Shown here: in pieces, positions 1 through 7,813 of the stretch
Position numbering within the stretch: the first letter of the stretch is position 1
Layout: the number at the start of each line of letters is the position of its first letter
Assembly: GCF_032051675.1 (NCBI RefSeq)
Contig: NZ_CP116968.1
Span: forward strand, 3,775,001 to 3,839,000
DNA length: 64,000 nucleotides
Origin: Candidatus Nitrospira neomarina
GTDB taxonomy: Bacteria; Nitrospirota; Nitrospiria; Nitrospirales; UBA8639
Reading direction: 5' to 3'
Notes under the pieces: model-generated
Told to the model about the DNA's origin: nothing
The model's database searches: none
The model's input: only the letters and a program-made list of their open reading frames with translations
Translations under genes and position numbers: made by a program

Positions 1-900
1 GTGTCCGATATCCCCTAGAACTCTTGTCACCTCCGCAAGTTTGGCTTCTTCTACTAACTGAGCCGCCATACGTTTTTTCTCAGTGATATCCTGAAACGTG
101 ACCACTGCCCCCGCAAGTTTTCCCTGGTCATCCCAGATTGGGGTGCTTGTATACCGGGCGGGAAAGCTCGTCCCATCTTTTTTCCAGAACACCTCGTCCT
201 CACCCTGGTGAACCAGCCCATCCTTATAGGCCCTATAAATGGGGCATTCTTCCGCCGGGTAAGGAGAGCCATCAGATTTCGTATGGTGCCAGGTGATGTG
301 ACTGGGTGTGCCAAATAGCTCCCCTGGTTTATAACCTAATAACGCATTGGCCGCGGGATTGACAAAGGTGTGGTGTCCTTCGAGGTCTAACCCGAAAATT
401 CCCTCACCGGCGGCTTGTAAAATCATATCGTTGTGTCGACGAAATTCTTCAATGGCTTTTTCGCATTGCCGCCGATACGTAATATCTTGAAAAATCACCA
501 CGGCACCGACCAAGACTCCTTCATGCCGAATAGGTGTGCTGGTGTATTCGACGGGAAAACTGGTCCCATCTTTTCGCCAAAACACTTCGTTGTCGCCTCG
601 ATGAACTTGGCCATCCTTATAGGTCGCATAGTTCGGACATTGTTCCTGAGGATAGGGGGTGCCATTGGCTTTGGTATGATGCCAGAGAGAGTGGCTGGGT
701 TGGCCGATCAACTCCTGGGGCTCATAGCCCAACATGTTCGCGGCTGCCGGGTTCACAAAAGTGTGCCGACCTTCCAGATCCAACCCGAAGATCCCTTCAC
801 CGGCGGCCTGTAAAATGAGGGCGTGGTGTTGTTCAAGATGTTTCAGAATTTGTGAAAGGTCGGTATTGTCCTGCTGTGAATTTTCTGGTGTTGGGGCCAT
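1..900 (-). CDS. PAS-PAS sensor histidine kinase, 3' part outside window
   Basis: The frame is open from an ATG at 900 to the window edge (300 codons) with no stop, so the gene is partial. An AGGAAGAGG ribosome site precedes the ATG. Two PAS domains (about residues 25-145 and 155-277) are near copies of each other: both contain AAGEGIFGLDLEG, HHTK, YPxEQCP/YPAEECP and FWxKDGTSFP. After the second PAS comes a helix ending LGDIGH at the window edge, where the H-box of a histidine kinase would begin. The kinase assignment is therefore an inference from that last motif and from domain order. The PAS pair probably senses a small ligand or redox state. The upstream neighbour on the same strand is a tetraheme cytochrome, separated by a terminator. 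Confidence 0.8.
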   Translation of the reverse strand, partial: MAPTPENSQQDNTDLSQILKHLEQHHALILQAAGEGIFGLDLEGRHTFVNPAAANMLGYEPQELIGQPSHSLWHHTKANGTPYPQEQCPNYATYKDGQVHRGDNEVFWRKDGTSFPVEYTSTPIRHEGVLVGAVVIFQDITYRRQCEKAIEEFRRHNDMILQAAGEGIFGLDLEGHHTFVNPAANALLGYKPGELFGTPSHITWHHTKSDGSPYPAEECPIYRAYKDGLVHQGEDEVFWKKDGTSFPARYTSTPIWDDQGKLAGAVVTFQDITEKKRMAAQLVEEAKLAEVTRVLGDIGH

Positions 901-925
901 GATCCTCTTCCTACTCGTTAGGTTT

Positions 926-954
926 AGGGACTGGAGAAGATGTCTCCAGTCCCT
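926..954 (-). terminator. Strong inverted repeat between cytochrome and PAS kinase
   Basis: AGGGACTGGAGA at 926-937 pairs perfectly with TCTCCAGTCCCT at 943-954 (12-bp stem, 5-nt loop). It lies just downstream of the tetraheme cytochrome stop and 26 bp before the PAS kinase start. The T-rich tail is weak, so it may be a terminator or an mRNA-stabilising hairpin. Confidence 0.65.
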
Positions 955-1005
955 GAAATAAAATTTCTTGTCACCCCCGCCGAAGGGTCTGAACCAAATT
1001 CCAGT

Positions 1006-2439
1006 TTATTTGGCCAACGTCCGGAGGTACTGAATCAATTGCCAAACTTGGTCATCGGGCATACCGGAAAAGGCCATCATGCCGGTTCCTGCAGATCCGT
1101 TTTTGATAATCCAATACAATTGTCCGTCGGAAATATCTTTCATCGTTTCTCCACAGGTAAAGTTTCGAGGATGTGGAATCAACGCTGCCCCCATTGGCCC
1201 TTGTCCGTCCCCTTTATCGCCATGACATTGCTTACAGGCCAAGGGTTGAGCGGTTTCGTGATACAATTTTTCTCCCGCCTTGATGTGCTCTTGAGAAGGG
1301 GGTAACGGACTGGTCATATTACGAAATTTTCCAGGCGCCTGCTTGGTATTGCGTGGTTGTGGGCAGACTCCTGATGGTCCTCCGGATTGTGAGGCCGCAC
1401 TCGCCATTTCCGGGGCACCCTTAAACGTGGTCTTCAAATAGGAAATGACATCGGATACGCCTTCTGTCCGGCCTATGGTCAGTCCCCAATACGGCATCAT
1501 GGAAGACTTCCCAACCGCTTTCCCACCGTAATAGATCACGTTATACAGATAATCCAATGGAATTTTTTCAAAGGGAATATTGGCATGCACGGCTGGTTTG
1601 GGTTCCAAGCCTGAAGCCGCCGGGCCATCCCCTTTGCCCTCCGCCCCATGACATTGTGCACAATATTCTTGATAAATTTTGGCCCCGTTTTCGACATTCG
1701 GGTGGTTGAAATCAGCGCTCTTCCATGGTTCATAATAAGAAAAATCCTCATTCCCTCTGGTCGCAATAAACCCCGTGACATATCGCAGCCCCAATGCACT
1801 GACATCTCCGACAAACTCTCCACTGTGTGGAACAAAGTCGGGGGGATCGGAGTTGAAGCGATAAATCCAATCAGCCTTCAGCCGTTTCCCTGAATTAAAG
1901 AATGAGGCGCTCTGCGGGCCTCCGGTCTTTTTCCCATCCACCATAATTTGATGACAGCCAATGCAGGAATGTTGAATGAAGATTTCCTCTCCAAACTTTG
2001 CCTCCTGTTTACTAAAGGTCGACATATCAATGGACCCCGGTTTCACTCGAGGGTCCTGTAGGTGTGTCTCAAAATAGTCAGCAAGGCCTTCAGCTTCCTG
2101 TTGAGAAACGGTCATGTGCTGGTCAGGTTGTTGGCCCTGATCCCAACGGTAACTCTTGGCATACAGCATCGGTTCTTTCCCCGTCAGCCATCGAATCAAC
2201 CAATCCCGCTGAAACTTGCTGCCCCCCCACATGAGATCCGGAGCCTTTAAATTAAAGCGGCTCTCTCCCTCGCCCTGAAACTTATGACAGGTCGAACAGG
2301 TGGTGCTGATCAGGGACTCTGCATCTTTTCCGTCAGCGGCAAAAAGAGAACCGGGAAAAAGGAAACAGAAAAGGACGCCCACCGTGAAAATGAAAACATG
2401 GCTTTGCGGATGTAAGTGGACACTCCTCGTGTGATTCAT
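1006..2439 (-). CDS. Periplasmic tetraheme c-type cytochrome
   Basis: This 477-aa protein starts at the ATG at 2439, which follows GGAGGT; the longer frame to 2562 lacks a ribosome site. An N-terminal signal peptide ends near SLFAAD. Four CxxCH haem-binding motifs are visible: CSTCH (48-52), CIGCH (159-163), CAQCH in the middle and CKQCH near the C terminus. The last two sit in typical class I cytochrome folds with GEGKGDGP- and GDKGDGQGP-like loops and Met-containing ends (SSMMPYW, GMMAFSGM). The protein is probably a periplasmic electron carrier or the cytochrome subunit of an oxidoreductase; no partner enzyme is adjacent. Multi-domain cytochromes of this kind are common in nitrite-oxidising Nitrospira. 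Confidence 0.88.
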   Translation of the reverse strand: MNHTRSVHLHPQSHVFIFTVGVLFCFLFPGSLFAADGKDAESLISTTCSTCHKFQGEGESRFNLKAPDLMWGGSKFQRDWLIRWLTGKEPMLYAKSYRWDQGQQPDQHMTVSQQEAEGLADYFETHLQDPRVKPGSIDMSTFSKQEAKFGEEIFIQHSCIGCHQIMVDGKKTGGPQSASFFNSGKRLKADWIYRFNSDPPDFVPHSGEFVGDVSALGLRYVTGFIATRGNEDFSYYEPWKSADFNHPNVENGAKIYQEYCAQCHGAEGKGDGPAASGLEPKPAVHANIPFEKIPLDYLYNVIYYGGKAVGKSSMMPYWGLTIGRTEGVSDVISYLKTTFKGAPEMASAASQSGGPSGVCPQPRNTKQAPGKFRNMTSPLPPSQEHIKAGEKLYHETAQPLACKQCHGDKGDGQGPMGAALIPHPRNFTCGETMKDISDGQLYWIIKNGSAGTGMMAFSGMPDDQVWQLIQYLRTLAK

Positions 2440-2600
2440 TGGGGAAACCTCCAAAAAAAGAGTTAAGAAAGACAGGAAATTATCATCATGTTTGGGGTTT
2501 TGTGATTTAAAAGACCTCGTTTGAATTTCAATGGGGAAAAACTCCCCATCCCAAGCGCCCATAATTTGGGGTATTTTGACTCGTAAAACCCATGCCCAGC

Positions 2601-2615
2601 GCTTTCCTAATGCCA
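2601..2615 (-). promoter_or_regulatory. Possible sigma54 -24/-12 promoter upstream of tetraheme cytochrome
   Basis: On the minus strand the sequence reads TGGCATTAGGAAAGC, with the required GG-N10-GC spacing, 162 bp before the cytochrome start. The -12 element (AAGC instead of TTGC) is poor and no GTTAAC palindrome lies upstream, so this is weaker than the two other sigma54 sites in the window. Confidence 0.3.
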
Positions 2616-2691
2616 GAGCAAAATCAACACCAAAATGAAAGGCTAGAAGGTTTCCTCACAGGTTTTCTAATTTCGAAAGGACTTTTTCGCC

Positions 2692-2717
2692 AAAAAAGAG
2701 GGAGGGTTGACCCCTCT
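2692..2717 (-). terminator. Rho-independent terminator of the response regulator gene
   Basis: AGAGGG (2697-2702) and CCCTCT (2712-2717) form a short stem. On the minus strand this is followed by six Ts (2692-2697), just after the response regulator stop. Confidence 0.6.
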
Positions 2718-2725
2718 TCTTATTC

Positions 2726-3172
2726 TTATAAATGGTTGATCTCCCGTTGATCCATGGCCTTCGCAACCGCAGTCAGAAGTTTCTCCTTTTCAACCGGTTT
2801 GACCAAATAGTCAATAATCCCATTCTTCATCAAGGATGTGGCCATGATTAAATCCGGGAATCCGGTCAGCACAATCAACGATACATGCGGGAATGCATTT
2901 TGAAAAAACTGAATAGCCTCCAGTCCATTCAGTTTTGGCATTCGGATGTCGGTGAGGATCACGTCCAGTAACAGAGGGTTTTCTTCACTTTTGATTTCTT
3001 GTACGGCCTGTTGCCCGTCTTCGGCCTCAATCACGTCGTAACCGGCTTTTTCCAATGACAACCTCACAACTTTGCGAACATCAGGTTCGTCATCGACTAC
3101 CAAGATCCGGCCCAAGGATGTTTGACCGCTGAACATGGCCGCTGTTCGAAATTGACTGGCTGTTTGCTCCAT
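2726..3172 (-). CDS. Single-domain response regulator (CheY-like)
   Basis: This 148-aa protein has one receiver domain: acidic pair DDE at 27-29, phospho-acceptor Asp75 in LTDIRMP, Thr in VLTGFPD and Lys in YLVKP. There is no output domain, so it acts by protein-protein contact or as a phosphorelay carrier. The ATG at 3172 is preferred because AAGGAGG lies 6 nt upstream; the in-frame GTG at 3178 abuts that site. It is monocistronic. A sigma54-type promoter (3241-3255) and a GTTAACACGTTAAC palindrome (3364-3377) lie upstream, the same arrangement as in front of the persulfide dioxygenase operon at 13.5 kb. This suggests control by the FisR-like activator encoded at 13744-15129. Confidence 0.9.
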   Translation of the reverse strand: MEQTASQFRTAAMFSGQTSLGRILVVDDEPDVRKVVRLSLEKAGYDVIEAEDGQQAVQEIKSEENPLLLDVILTDIRMPKLNGLEAIQFFQNAFPHVSLIVLTGFPDLIMATSLMKNGIIDYLVKPVEKEKLLTAVAKAMDQREINHL

Positions 3173-3240
3173 GAGCACCCTCCTTCGGTAAAATTTGTTA
3201 AGACACCTTTCGATTTCTCTTCTTCATGCCAATAACAAAG

Positions 3241-3255
3241 GCAAACCAAATGCCA
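3241..3255 (-). promoter_or_regulatory. Sigma54 (-24/-12) promoter of the response regulator
   Basis: The minus strand reads TGGCATTTGGTTTGC: GG and GC separated by exactly 10 nt, with TGGCA and TTGC half-sites close to consensus. It lies about 70 bp upstream of the response regulator ATG. Its activator site would be the palindrome at 3364-3377, 108 bp further upstream, a usual enhancer distance. Confidence 0.65.
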
Positions 3256-3363
3256 CATGCAGTAAGGGAAAAAATTATAAATGAAATCAGTTGTTTGCAG
3301 TGAAATGTGCAATGGGTGGCAACGAAAATATGATGGATCGTTAAGCCTGATTTAACGGATGGA

Positions 3364-3377
3364 GTTAACACGTTAAC
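3364..3377. promoter_or_regulatory. 14-bp palindrome GTTAACACGTTAAC, proposed activator (UAS) site
   Basis: GTTAACACGTTAAC differs at one position from GTTAACGCGTTAAC at 13723-13736. Here it is nested in a larger inverted repeat, AAGCCTGA (3343-3350) and TCAGGCTT (3381-3388). A half-site (TTTAACGGAT) precedes it. Both copies lie about 110-130 bp upstream of a -24/-12 promoter, as expected for a dimeric Fis-type sigma54 activator. Confidence 0.6.
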
Positions 3378-3430
3378 TGCTCAGGCTTTCAAAGATTTAC
3401 TGGTTTGGTTGGATTGAGGGGAATCGAGTT

Positions 3431-4182
3431 TTATTGAGGGAAGCTTAAATAGCCACCCGTGAGGTTGAAGACATGGGTGAAGCCATGCTGGAGGAGAATG
3501 CGTGCCGCGAGATACCCGCGTAATCCGACACGACAATAGACGACGGTTTCCTGAGAGGGATCCAGGTGCTGAAGATGGTCTCTCAGTTCATCAAGTGGAA
3601 TGAGTCGGGCAGGAGGAATGTGAGCTTCATGATTGCCCCGGCACCGGGTGCCAGAATGAGTGTGTCATAGGGGTGAGAAGTGATTTCTTGAGTCATCAGG
3701 TTTTTCACCTGGACACATTTCGCCGTTCTGTCTATATGAAGGACTTCGTGTAACACGTGGACCCGGACCCTGAATCGTTTCCAGAACCGCTCCGGGGTTT
3801 GGAGCAGAAGGTCATCACGATCCGGAATGGTATTTCCCACATAGTACGGGAGACCACAATTGGCAAAGGATACATAGGGGTCTGTTGAAAAAATCCGCCA
3901 GCGGCGTTCTCGCCATTTTTCCGTGCTCACGTACTACGCGTACGCTCCGCGCGAAAAAACGGCTGCGGCCTTGCTGGACGGACTTTTTTGAACCGACCCG
4001 GAGCCTTTGATGAGTAATCTAATCCTGGGCAAATTTGTCCTTGAAAATCTTAATTATTCAACACTCCCATAGGGCCATTTTTCAAACATCTCAATGTTTG
4101 CCGCTTCGTTGGTTCGACGTGCCTTAGCGGCCGCGCTCGCCCCCCCGGCCACTCCACCGACAATGATGATGGTGAGGGACAT
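3431..4182 (-). pseudogene. CoA-disulfide reductase/rhodanese fusion pseudogene, repeat-interrupted and internally deleted
   Basis: Reading from the ATG at 4182 (AGGAGC ribosome site), the first part gives an FAD-binding start with VGGVAGGASAAAKARR. The frame is then broken by a 188-bp repeat (3880-4067). It resumes with PYVSFANCGLPYYVG, the active-Cys motif of the CoA-disulfide reductase/NADH oxidase family, and runs to LILAPGAG. It then jumps directly into a C-terminal rhodanese domain (HIPPARLIPLDEL, active loop VVYCRVGLRG) in another frame. Most of the NAD-binding and dimerisation region (about 1 kb) is missing. Intact family members are about 550 aa with a C-terminal rhodanese. The gene lies 26 bp downstream of pyruvate kinase on the same strand. 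It is clearly non-functional. Confidence 0.85.
3880..4067 (-). repeat. 188-bp MITE-like repeat, copy A
   Basis: On the minus strand it begins GGAGTGTTGAATAATT and ends TTTTCAACAGAC. The ends are imperfect terminal inverted repeats (GAGTGTTGAA versus GTCTGTTGAA). CATAGGG flanks it on both sides (3873-3879 and 4068-4074), a target-site duplication inside the oxidoreductase pseudogene. Copies B and C (7881-8068 and 18094-18281) have the same length and ends. No transposase is encoded, so it would have been mobilised in trans. Confidence 0.85.
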
Positions 4183-4208
4183 GCTCCTAACATTCTCCCT
4201 GCAGAAAT

Positions 4209-5639
4209 TTACACGACTAAATGGGCTTTGATGATATTGGTTCCGAAGGAATGTCCCAGGCGTTCCCCGGTGACGATGACAATGAGCCGGCCTTCCTGAA
4301 GCAGACCGAGGGTTTTGAGATGATCCTGGGCGGCATTGATTCGTTCATCGGTGGCATCAATTTGCGGAAAGACACATGAGACAATGCCCCATACTAAAAT
4401 CAATTGACGGGTAACGGCTGGGGAGGGAGTCAGTGCGATAATCTGGACCGTCGGTCGATGGCGGGCCAATAACATGGCTGTATGGCCGGAATCGGTGAAG
4501 ACCACGATGGCTTGGGCACCAACAGATGTTGCAAGAGAGACGGCCGCTTCACAAACCGCTTCCGGAGTCGAACGCACGGTTTCCTTAGATGAATCGGATT
4601 TCTGGATTCGGCGGAACATTTCCTTTTCTGTTTGTCGGATAATCCGATCCATAACCTGGACCGATTCGAGAGGAAAATTTCCCGTGGACGTTTCGGCCGA
4701 CAACATGACGGCATCCGTCCCGTCCAGCACGGCGTTCGCCACATCCGATGCTTCGGCGCGAGTGGGGGAAGAATTTCGAGTCATCGATTCGAGCATTTGT
4801 GTGGCTGTGATCACAGGTTTTCCCATGCGATTGGCCTGGGCGATGATCTGCTTTTGGAGGAGGGGGACTTCTTCCGGGCTGATCTCCAACGCCAGGTCAC
4901 CTCTGGCGACCATCACTCCATCTGCCGCATCAAGGATTTCATCAAGACATGTCAGGGCTTCAGGTCTTTCGATTTTGGCAATGACAGGAATCAGCGATGA
5001 TCGATCAGTCAAAGCCGTTTGGAGTGTATGAATATCCTGCGGACTTCGAACAAAAGAGAGGGCGACATAGTCGGCTTGAACGTCGATGGCCACTTGAAGA
5101 TCACCGGCGTCTTTCTCCGTAAATCCCGGAATGTCGAGTGGAAGTCCGGGGAAATTGACACCTTTATGTGAGGTGACCTGGCCTCCGACCAGGACTCTGC
5201 AGATCAGCCGGTCGGTTTCTTGTTTTTCCACGGTGAGGGACATATTTCCGTCATCAATTAAGACGATTTGACCTGGTTCCATGCCGTCCGGGAAATGGGA
5301 AAGATTAACCGGCAGAGTATCCCCCGATTGGTTGTGCCTTGAGTTTTGGTCTGACTTCGGAATCAGAATGATACCCCGCCCTTTCTTCAAGACGGTCCCA
5401 TCATTTGGGAGTTCTCCCAGACGGATCTTCGGACCTGCCAAGTCTACAAGGATCGCAAGGGGTATTTTCTCCTCAAGAGCAAGGCTTCGAAGGCGTTGAA
5501 TTGTTGTCTTGTGCCAGTCAGCGGTTCCATGAGACATGTTAAACCTGGCGACATTGACTCCGGCATGGAGGAGTTGTTTCAAACAATCTTGGGATGAAGT
5601 CGCAGGGCCAATCGTGGCTACAATTTTGACATGGCGCAT
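4209..5639 (-). CDS. pyk: Pyruvate kinase
   Basis: This 476-aa protein converts phosphoenolpyruvate and ADP to pyruvate and ATP in the cytoplasm. The family features are in order: KIVATIGPATSS at the N terminus, VARFNMSHG, the B-domain (about 70-170), KIERPEA with the catalytic Lys, VARGDLALEI, and the substrate-site stretch ITATQMLESM with the following RAEASDVANAVLDGTDAVMLS. The C-terminal allosteric domain (about 345-476) is complete. Length matches bacterial pyruvate kinases. The start is the first ATG; no strong ribosome site is seen. A terminator from the sor genes lies upstream. Confidence 0.97.
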   Translation of the reverse strand: MRHVKIVATIGPATSSQDCLKQLLHAGVNVARFNMSHGTADWHKTTIQRLRSLALEEKIPLAILVDLAGPKIRLGELPNDGTVLKKGRGIILIPKSDQNSRHNQSGDTLPVNLSHFPDGMEPGQIVLIDDGNMSLTVEKQETDRLICRVLVGGQVTSHKGVNFPGLPLDIPGFTEKDAGDLQVAIDVQADYVALSFVRSPQDIHTLQTALTDRSSLIPVIAKIERPEALTCLDEILDAADGVMVARGDLALEISPEEVPLLQKQIIAQANRMGKPVITATQMLESMTRNSSPTRAEASDVANAVLDGTDAVMLSAETSTGNFPLESVQVMDRIIRQTEKEMFRRIQKSDSSKETVRSTPEAVCEAAVSLATSVGAQAIVVFTDSGHTAMLLARHRPTVQIIALTPSPAVTRQLILVWGIVSCVFPQIDATDERINAAQDHLKTLGLLQEGRLIVIVTGERLGHSFGTNIIKAHLVV

Positions 5640-5783
5640 GGGAGTGGTCTCAAAATTTGGTTAAAGATGTTCTAACAGAAATTGGTGGGGAAGCGGGACC
5701 TTTTGTGACCGCAACTACCAAAATTTTTACGAGAATTTTTCTCAGGTTTCATGGTGGAAATATTGGGGAAACTCAAGAAAGAG

Positions 5784-5810
5784 ATTAGGCCGCTGATGGA
5801 ATGGCCTAAT
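5784..5810 (-). terminator. Terminator of the sorA-sorB operon
   Basis: ATTAGGCC (5784-5791) and GGCCTAAT (5803-5810) form a perfect 8-bp stem. On the minus strand it is followed by CTCTTTCTT, 27 bp beyond the sorB-like stop. Confidence 0.7.
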
Positions 5811-5836
5811 AGCCAGGCTCTCAGGATTCATCGGGG

Positions 5837-6499
5837 TTATGGAGTTAACGTTCGAAGAAATGAAAGAAGATGATTCAATTCTAATGTATTCAGATCGTTC
5901 TTCCATGCAGGCATGGCTGTTCCCGGTCGGCCGTTGCGAAGCGTGTCAAGAATGGTGGTATCTGATTGCTTGCCGAGTAACGTGAGGTTGGCGGCTGGGG
6001 GAATCAGGGCCTGTCCAATAGGGCCATCCCCTTTGCCCCCAGGTCCATGACATGTCTCACAGTGTCGCTCATAGAGAGCTTTCCCTTTTTGGGGATTGCC
6101 AGCGTGAGTGGGTGATTGACCGGGTGTTTCCTTCTGTTCGTCATGCTGAGCGGGAGGAACAGAAGGTGAAGGCTGGAGTGAATTTTGCGTCACCAAGTAG
6201 TCGATCAATGGAGCCATGTCCTCATTCGAGATTGGACAGCCAAAGGTTATTTTCATTTTGTTGACGATTTCCATCCAATGCTCACGGGCATGAGGTGGTT
6301 GCGTATACACATATTCTGCCGAGTGACACATGAGGCAGTACCGGCTTGCAATGGCACTACCAGTGCCGGGTTGAAACGATATTGGATCAGGAGGAAGATT
6401 GAGAATGGACACCTGTTCTCTTTCATGGTCAGGGGCCGGAAGTCCCCACGCAAGTCCTGTAACCCACAGAAACACTATAAAGACCATGCAAACACGCAT
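5837..6499 (-). CDS. sorB: Diheme c-type cytochrome, SorB-like partner of sulfite dehydrogenase
   Basis: This 220-aa protein has a cleavable signal peptide (to about residue 20). A first haem site, CLMCH (55-59), lies in a degenerate cytochrome domain. A Pro/Ser-rich linker follows (about 108-135), then a class I cytochrome domain with CETCH (147-151) and Met in PGTAMPAW. The ATG at 6499 follows GAGGA; the TTG one codon earlier is less likely. The start lies 12 bp after the sorA stop, so the two are co-transcribed. By analogy with SorAB, it would accept electrons from the molybdenum subunit and pass them to the respiratory chain. Two haem sites make it larger than classical monoheme SorB, so the symbol is given by context. 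Confidence 0.75.
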   Translation of the reverse strand: MRVCMVFIVFLWVTGLAWGLPAPDHEREQVSILNLPPDPISFQPGTGSAIASRYCLMCHSAEYVYTQPPHAREHWMEIVNKMKITFGCPISNEDMAPLIDYLVTQNSLQPSPSVPPAQHDEQKETPGQSPTHAGNPQKGKALYERHCETCHGPGGKGDGPIGQALIPPAANLTLLGKQSDTTILDTLRNGRPGTAMPAWKNDLNTLELNHLLSFLRTLTP

Positions 6500-6511
6500 C
6501 AAAAGTTGTCC

Positions 6512-7744
6512 TCAGCCGGCTTGAATATTCACCGTTTCGATCACATTACGAAGATACCCATTTGGATTCCATCGGGCACCGAATCGCTGTGATTCTCCAA
6601 TCCGATTGATGGCCAGTGATTGCAGTGCATACGAACGCCCGGGCTTCGGAATAAATTTGGCTTCCCAGGGGCGGAAGCTGAAATCACCATAATCCTTTCC
6701 TAATCGGGCGGATTGCCATTGTTGTCCACCATCCACGGAGACCAGGACGCGATCAATGCCATGGCCCTGATCAAAGGCGATGCCTGAAATGGTGCAAGGT
6801 TCCCCTCCCGGTATGGTTCCACCCTCCTCAAGATTGGTGATAAAGGAACGAACGGGCATTTTGCCCATGGGCACGGTATCCGTTAAGGACTCTCCGGGTT
6901 TTACGCAGTGACAGGAATTGGCCGGCAGGCGATAGGCCTGTGTCGTCCAAAAATTTTGATCGGCCTGATTGAGCACTTCAATATCATTCAGCATCTTCAC
7001 CCAATAGGTGGCATACCAGCCAGGCGCCACAAGGCGAAGGGGATAGCCGTTTAGCATGGGGAGGGCCTCCCCGTTCATGGAGTGAGCGACCAACACCTCT
7101 TCCTGGAGCGCATCATCAAGGGCCAGGGATTTTCGAAAATCCGCTGTGGCTTGTGCGACGGGTTGATCCAGGCCATCGAACCTGACCTGCACCGCATCCC
7201 CTGATATGCCTGCCCGATGAAGGAGATCACGGAGTCTGATTCCCTTCCAGTTGGCATTTCCCATTGCCCCATTTCCCCATTGTCCGCCTGGCACCCGGGG
7301 ATTAAAAAACCCGCGACTGTTTCCCGAGCATTGGCAGACGGCGGCAATTTCGACTTGCTCAAATTGAGTGTGTAATTCATGAAGACTCAGGGATAGGGAT
7401 TGATTGACTCGACCGCGAATAGTCAGCCGAAAGGTGTTCACGTCAATTTCGCGAGGGATATTGGCAAGATGCCAGCGAACAAAAAATGCATCATTGGGCG
7501 TGAAGATGTCTTCATTAAAAATATGAAAGGGGGTTTCCAATTGAGGAGGCCTTGTGGTCATCACCATGAGGGGCCGCTTCTGTGGAAAAGCCACCAATGG
7601 ACGGCGACCCCGTTCGAAAGGAAGAGTGACCGTTGGGGAATCGTTGGCCAAGAGGCCTCTAGGGGTGAGTAGGCTTGCCAACCCGAGAGCCAGGCTCCCC
7701 TTCAATAAATGTCGACGGTCTATACCCTGTTTTCTTTCCTTCAT
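6512..7744 (-). CDS. sorA: Periplasmic sulfite dehydrogenase, molybdopterin subunit (SorA/SoxC type)
   Basis: This 410-aa protein of the sulfite oxidase family oxidises sulfite to sulfate. A twin-arginine signal is present (RRHLLKG at 10-16 with a hydrophobic stretch after it), so it is exported folded with its cofactor. The Moco-binding Cys is seen at residue 139 in CQCSGNSRG. GGQWGNGAMGNANWKGI and HSMNGEALP follow as in the oxidoreductase domain, and the C-terminal dimerisation domain has GIAFDQGHGIDRVLVSVDGG and GESQRFGARWNPNGYLRN. It is followed after 12 bp by the diheme cytochrome. Whether sulfite is the real substrate rather than another S/N oxide cannot be fixed by sequence alone, but the Cys context fits sulfite oxidation. 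Confidence 0.88.
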   Translation of the reverse strand: MKERKQGIDRRHLLKGSLALGLASLLTPRGLLANDSPTVTLPFERGRRPLVAFPQKRPLMVMTTRPPQLETPFHIFNEDIFTPNDAFFVRWHLANIPREIDVNTFRLTIRGRVNQSLSLSLHELHTQFEQVEIAAVCQCSGNSRGFFNPRVPGGQWGNGAMGNANWKGIRLRDLLHRAGISGDAVQVRFDGLDQPVAQATADFRKSLALDDALQEEVLVAHSMNGEALPMLNGYPLRLVAPGWYATYWVKMLNDIEVLNQADQNFWTTQAYRLPANSCHCVKPGESLTDTVPMGKMPVRSFITNLEEGGTIPGGEPCTISGIAFDQGHGIDRVLVSVDGGQQWQSARLGKDYGDFSFRPWEAKFIPKPGRSYALQSLAINRIGESQRFGARWNPNGYLRNVIETVNIQAG

Positions 7745-7813
7745 AAGGCAATTTACCGTGTTTCTCCCAATGAACCCATCTAGCCTCCCATCGTACAGAT
7801 CAGGCCTTCACAC

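Noticed and set aside
433-961. Several plus-strand frames of 75-126 codons
   Set aside because: They are antisense shadows of the PAS-PAS kinase, whose minus-strand frame is open to the window edge and shows two full PAS domains.
3343-3388. Inverted repeat around the palindrome as a transcription terminator
   Set aside because: There is no T tract and the convergent position does not fit; the 14-bp core recurs upstream of another sigma54 promoter, so a protein-binding site is more likely.
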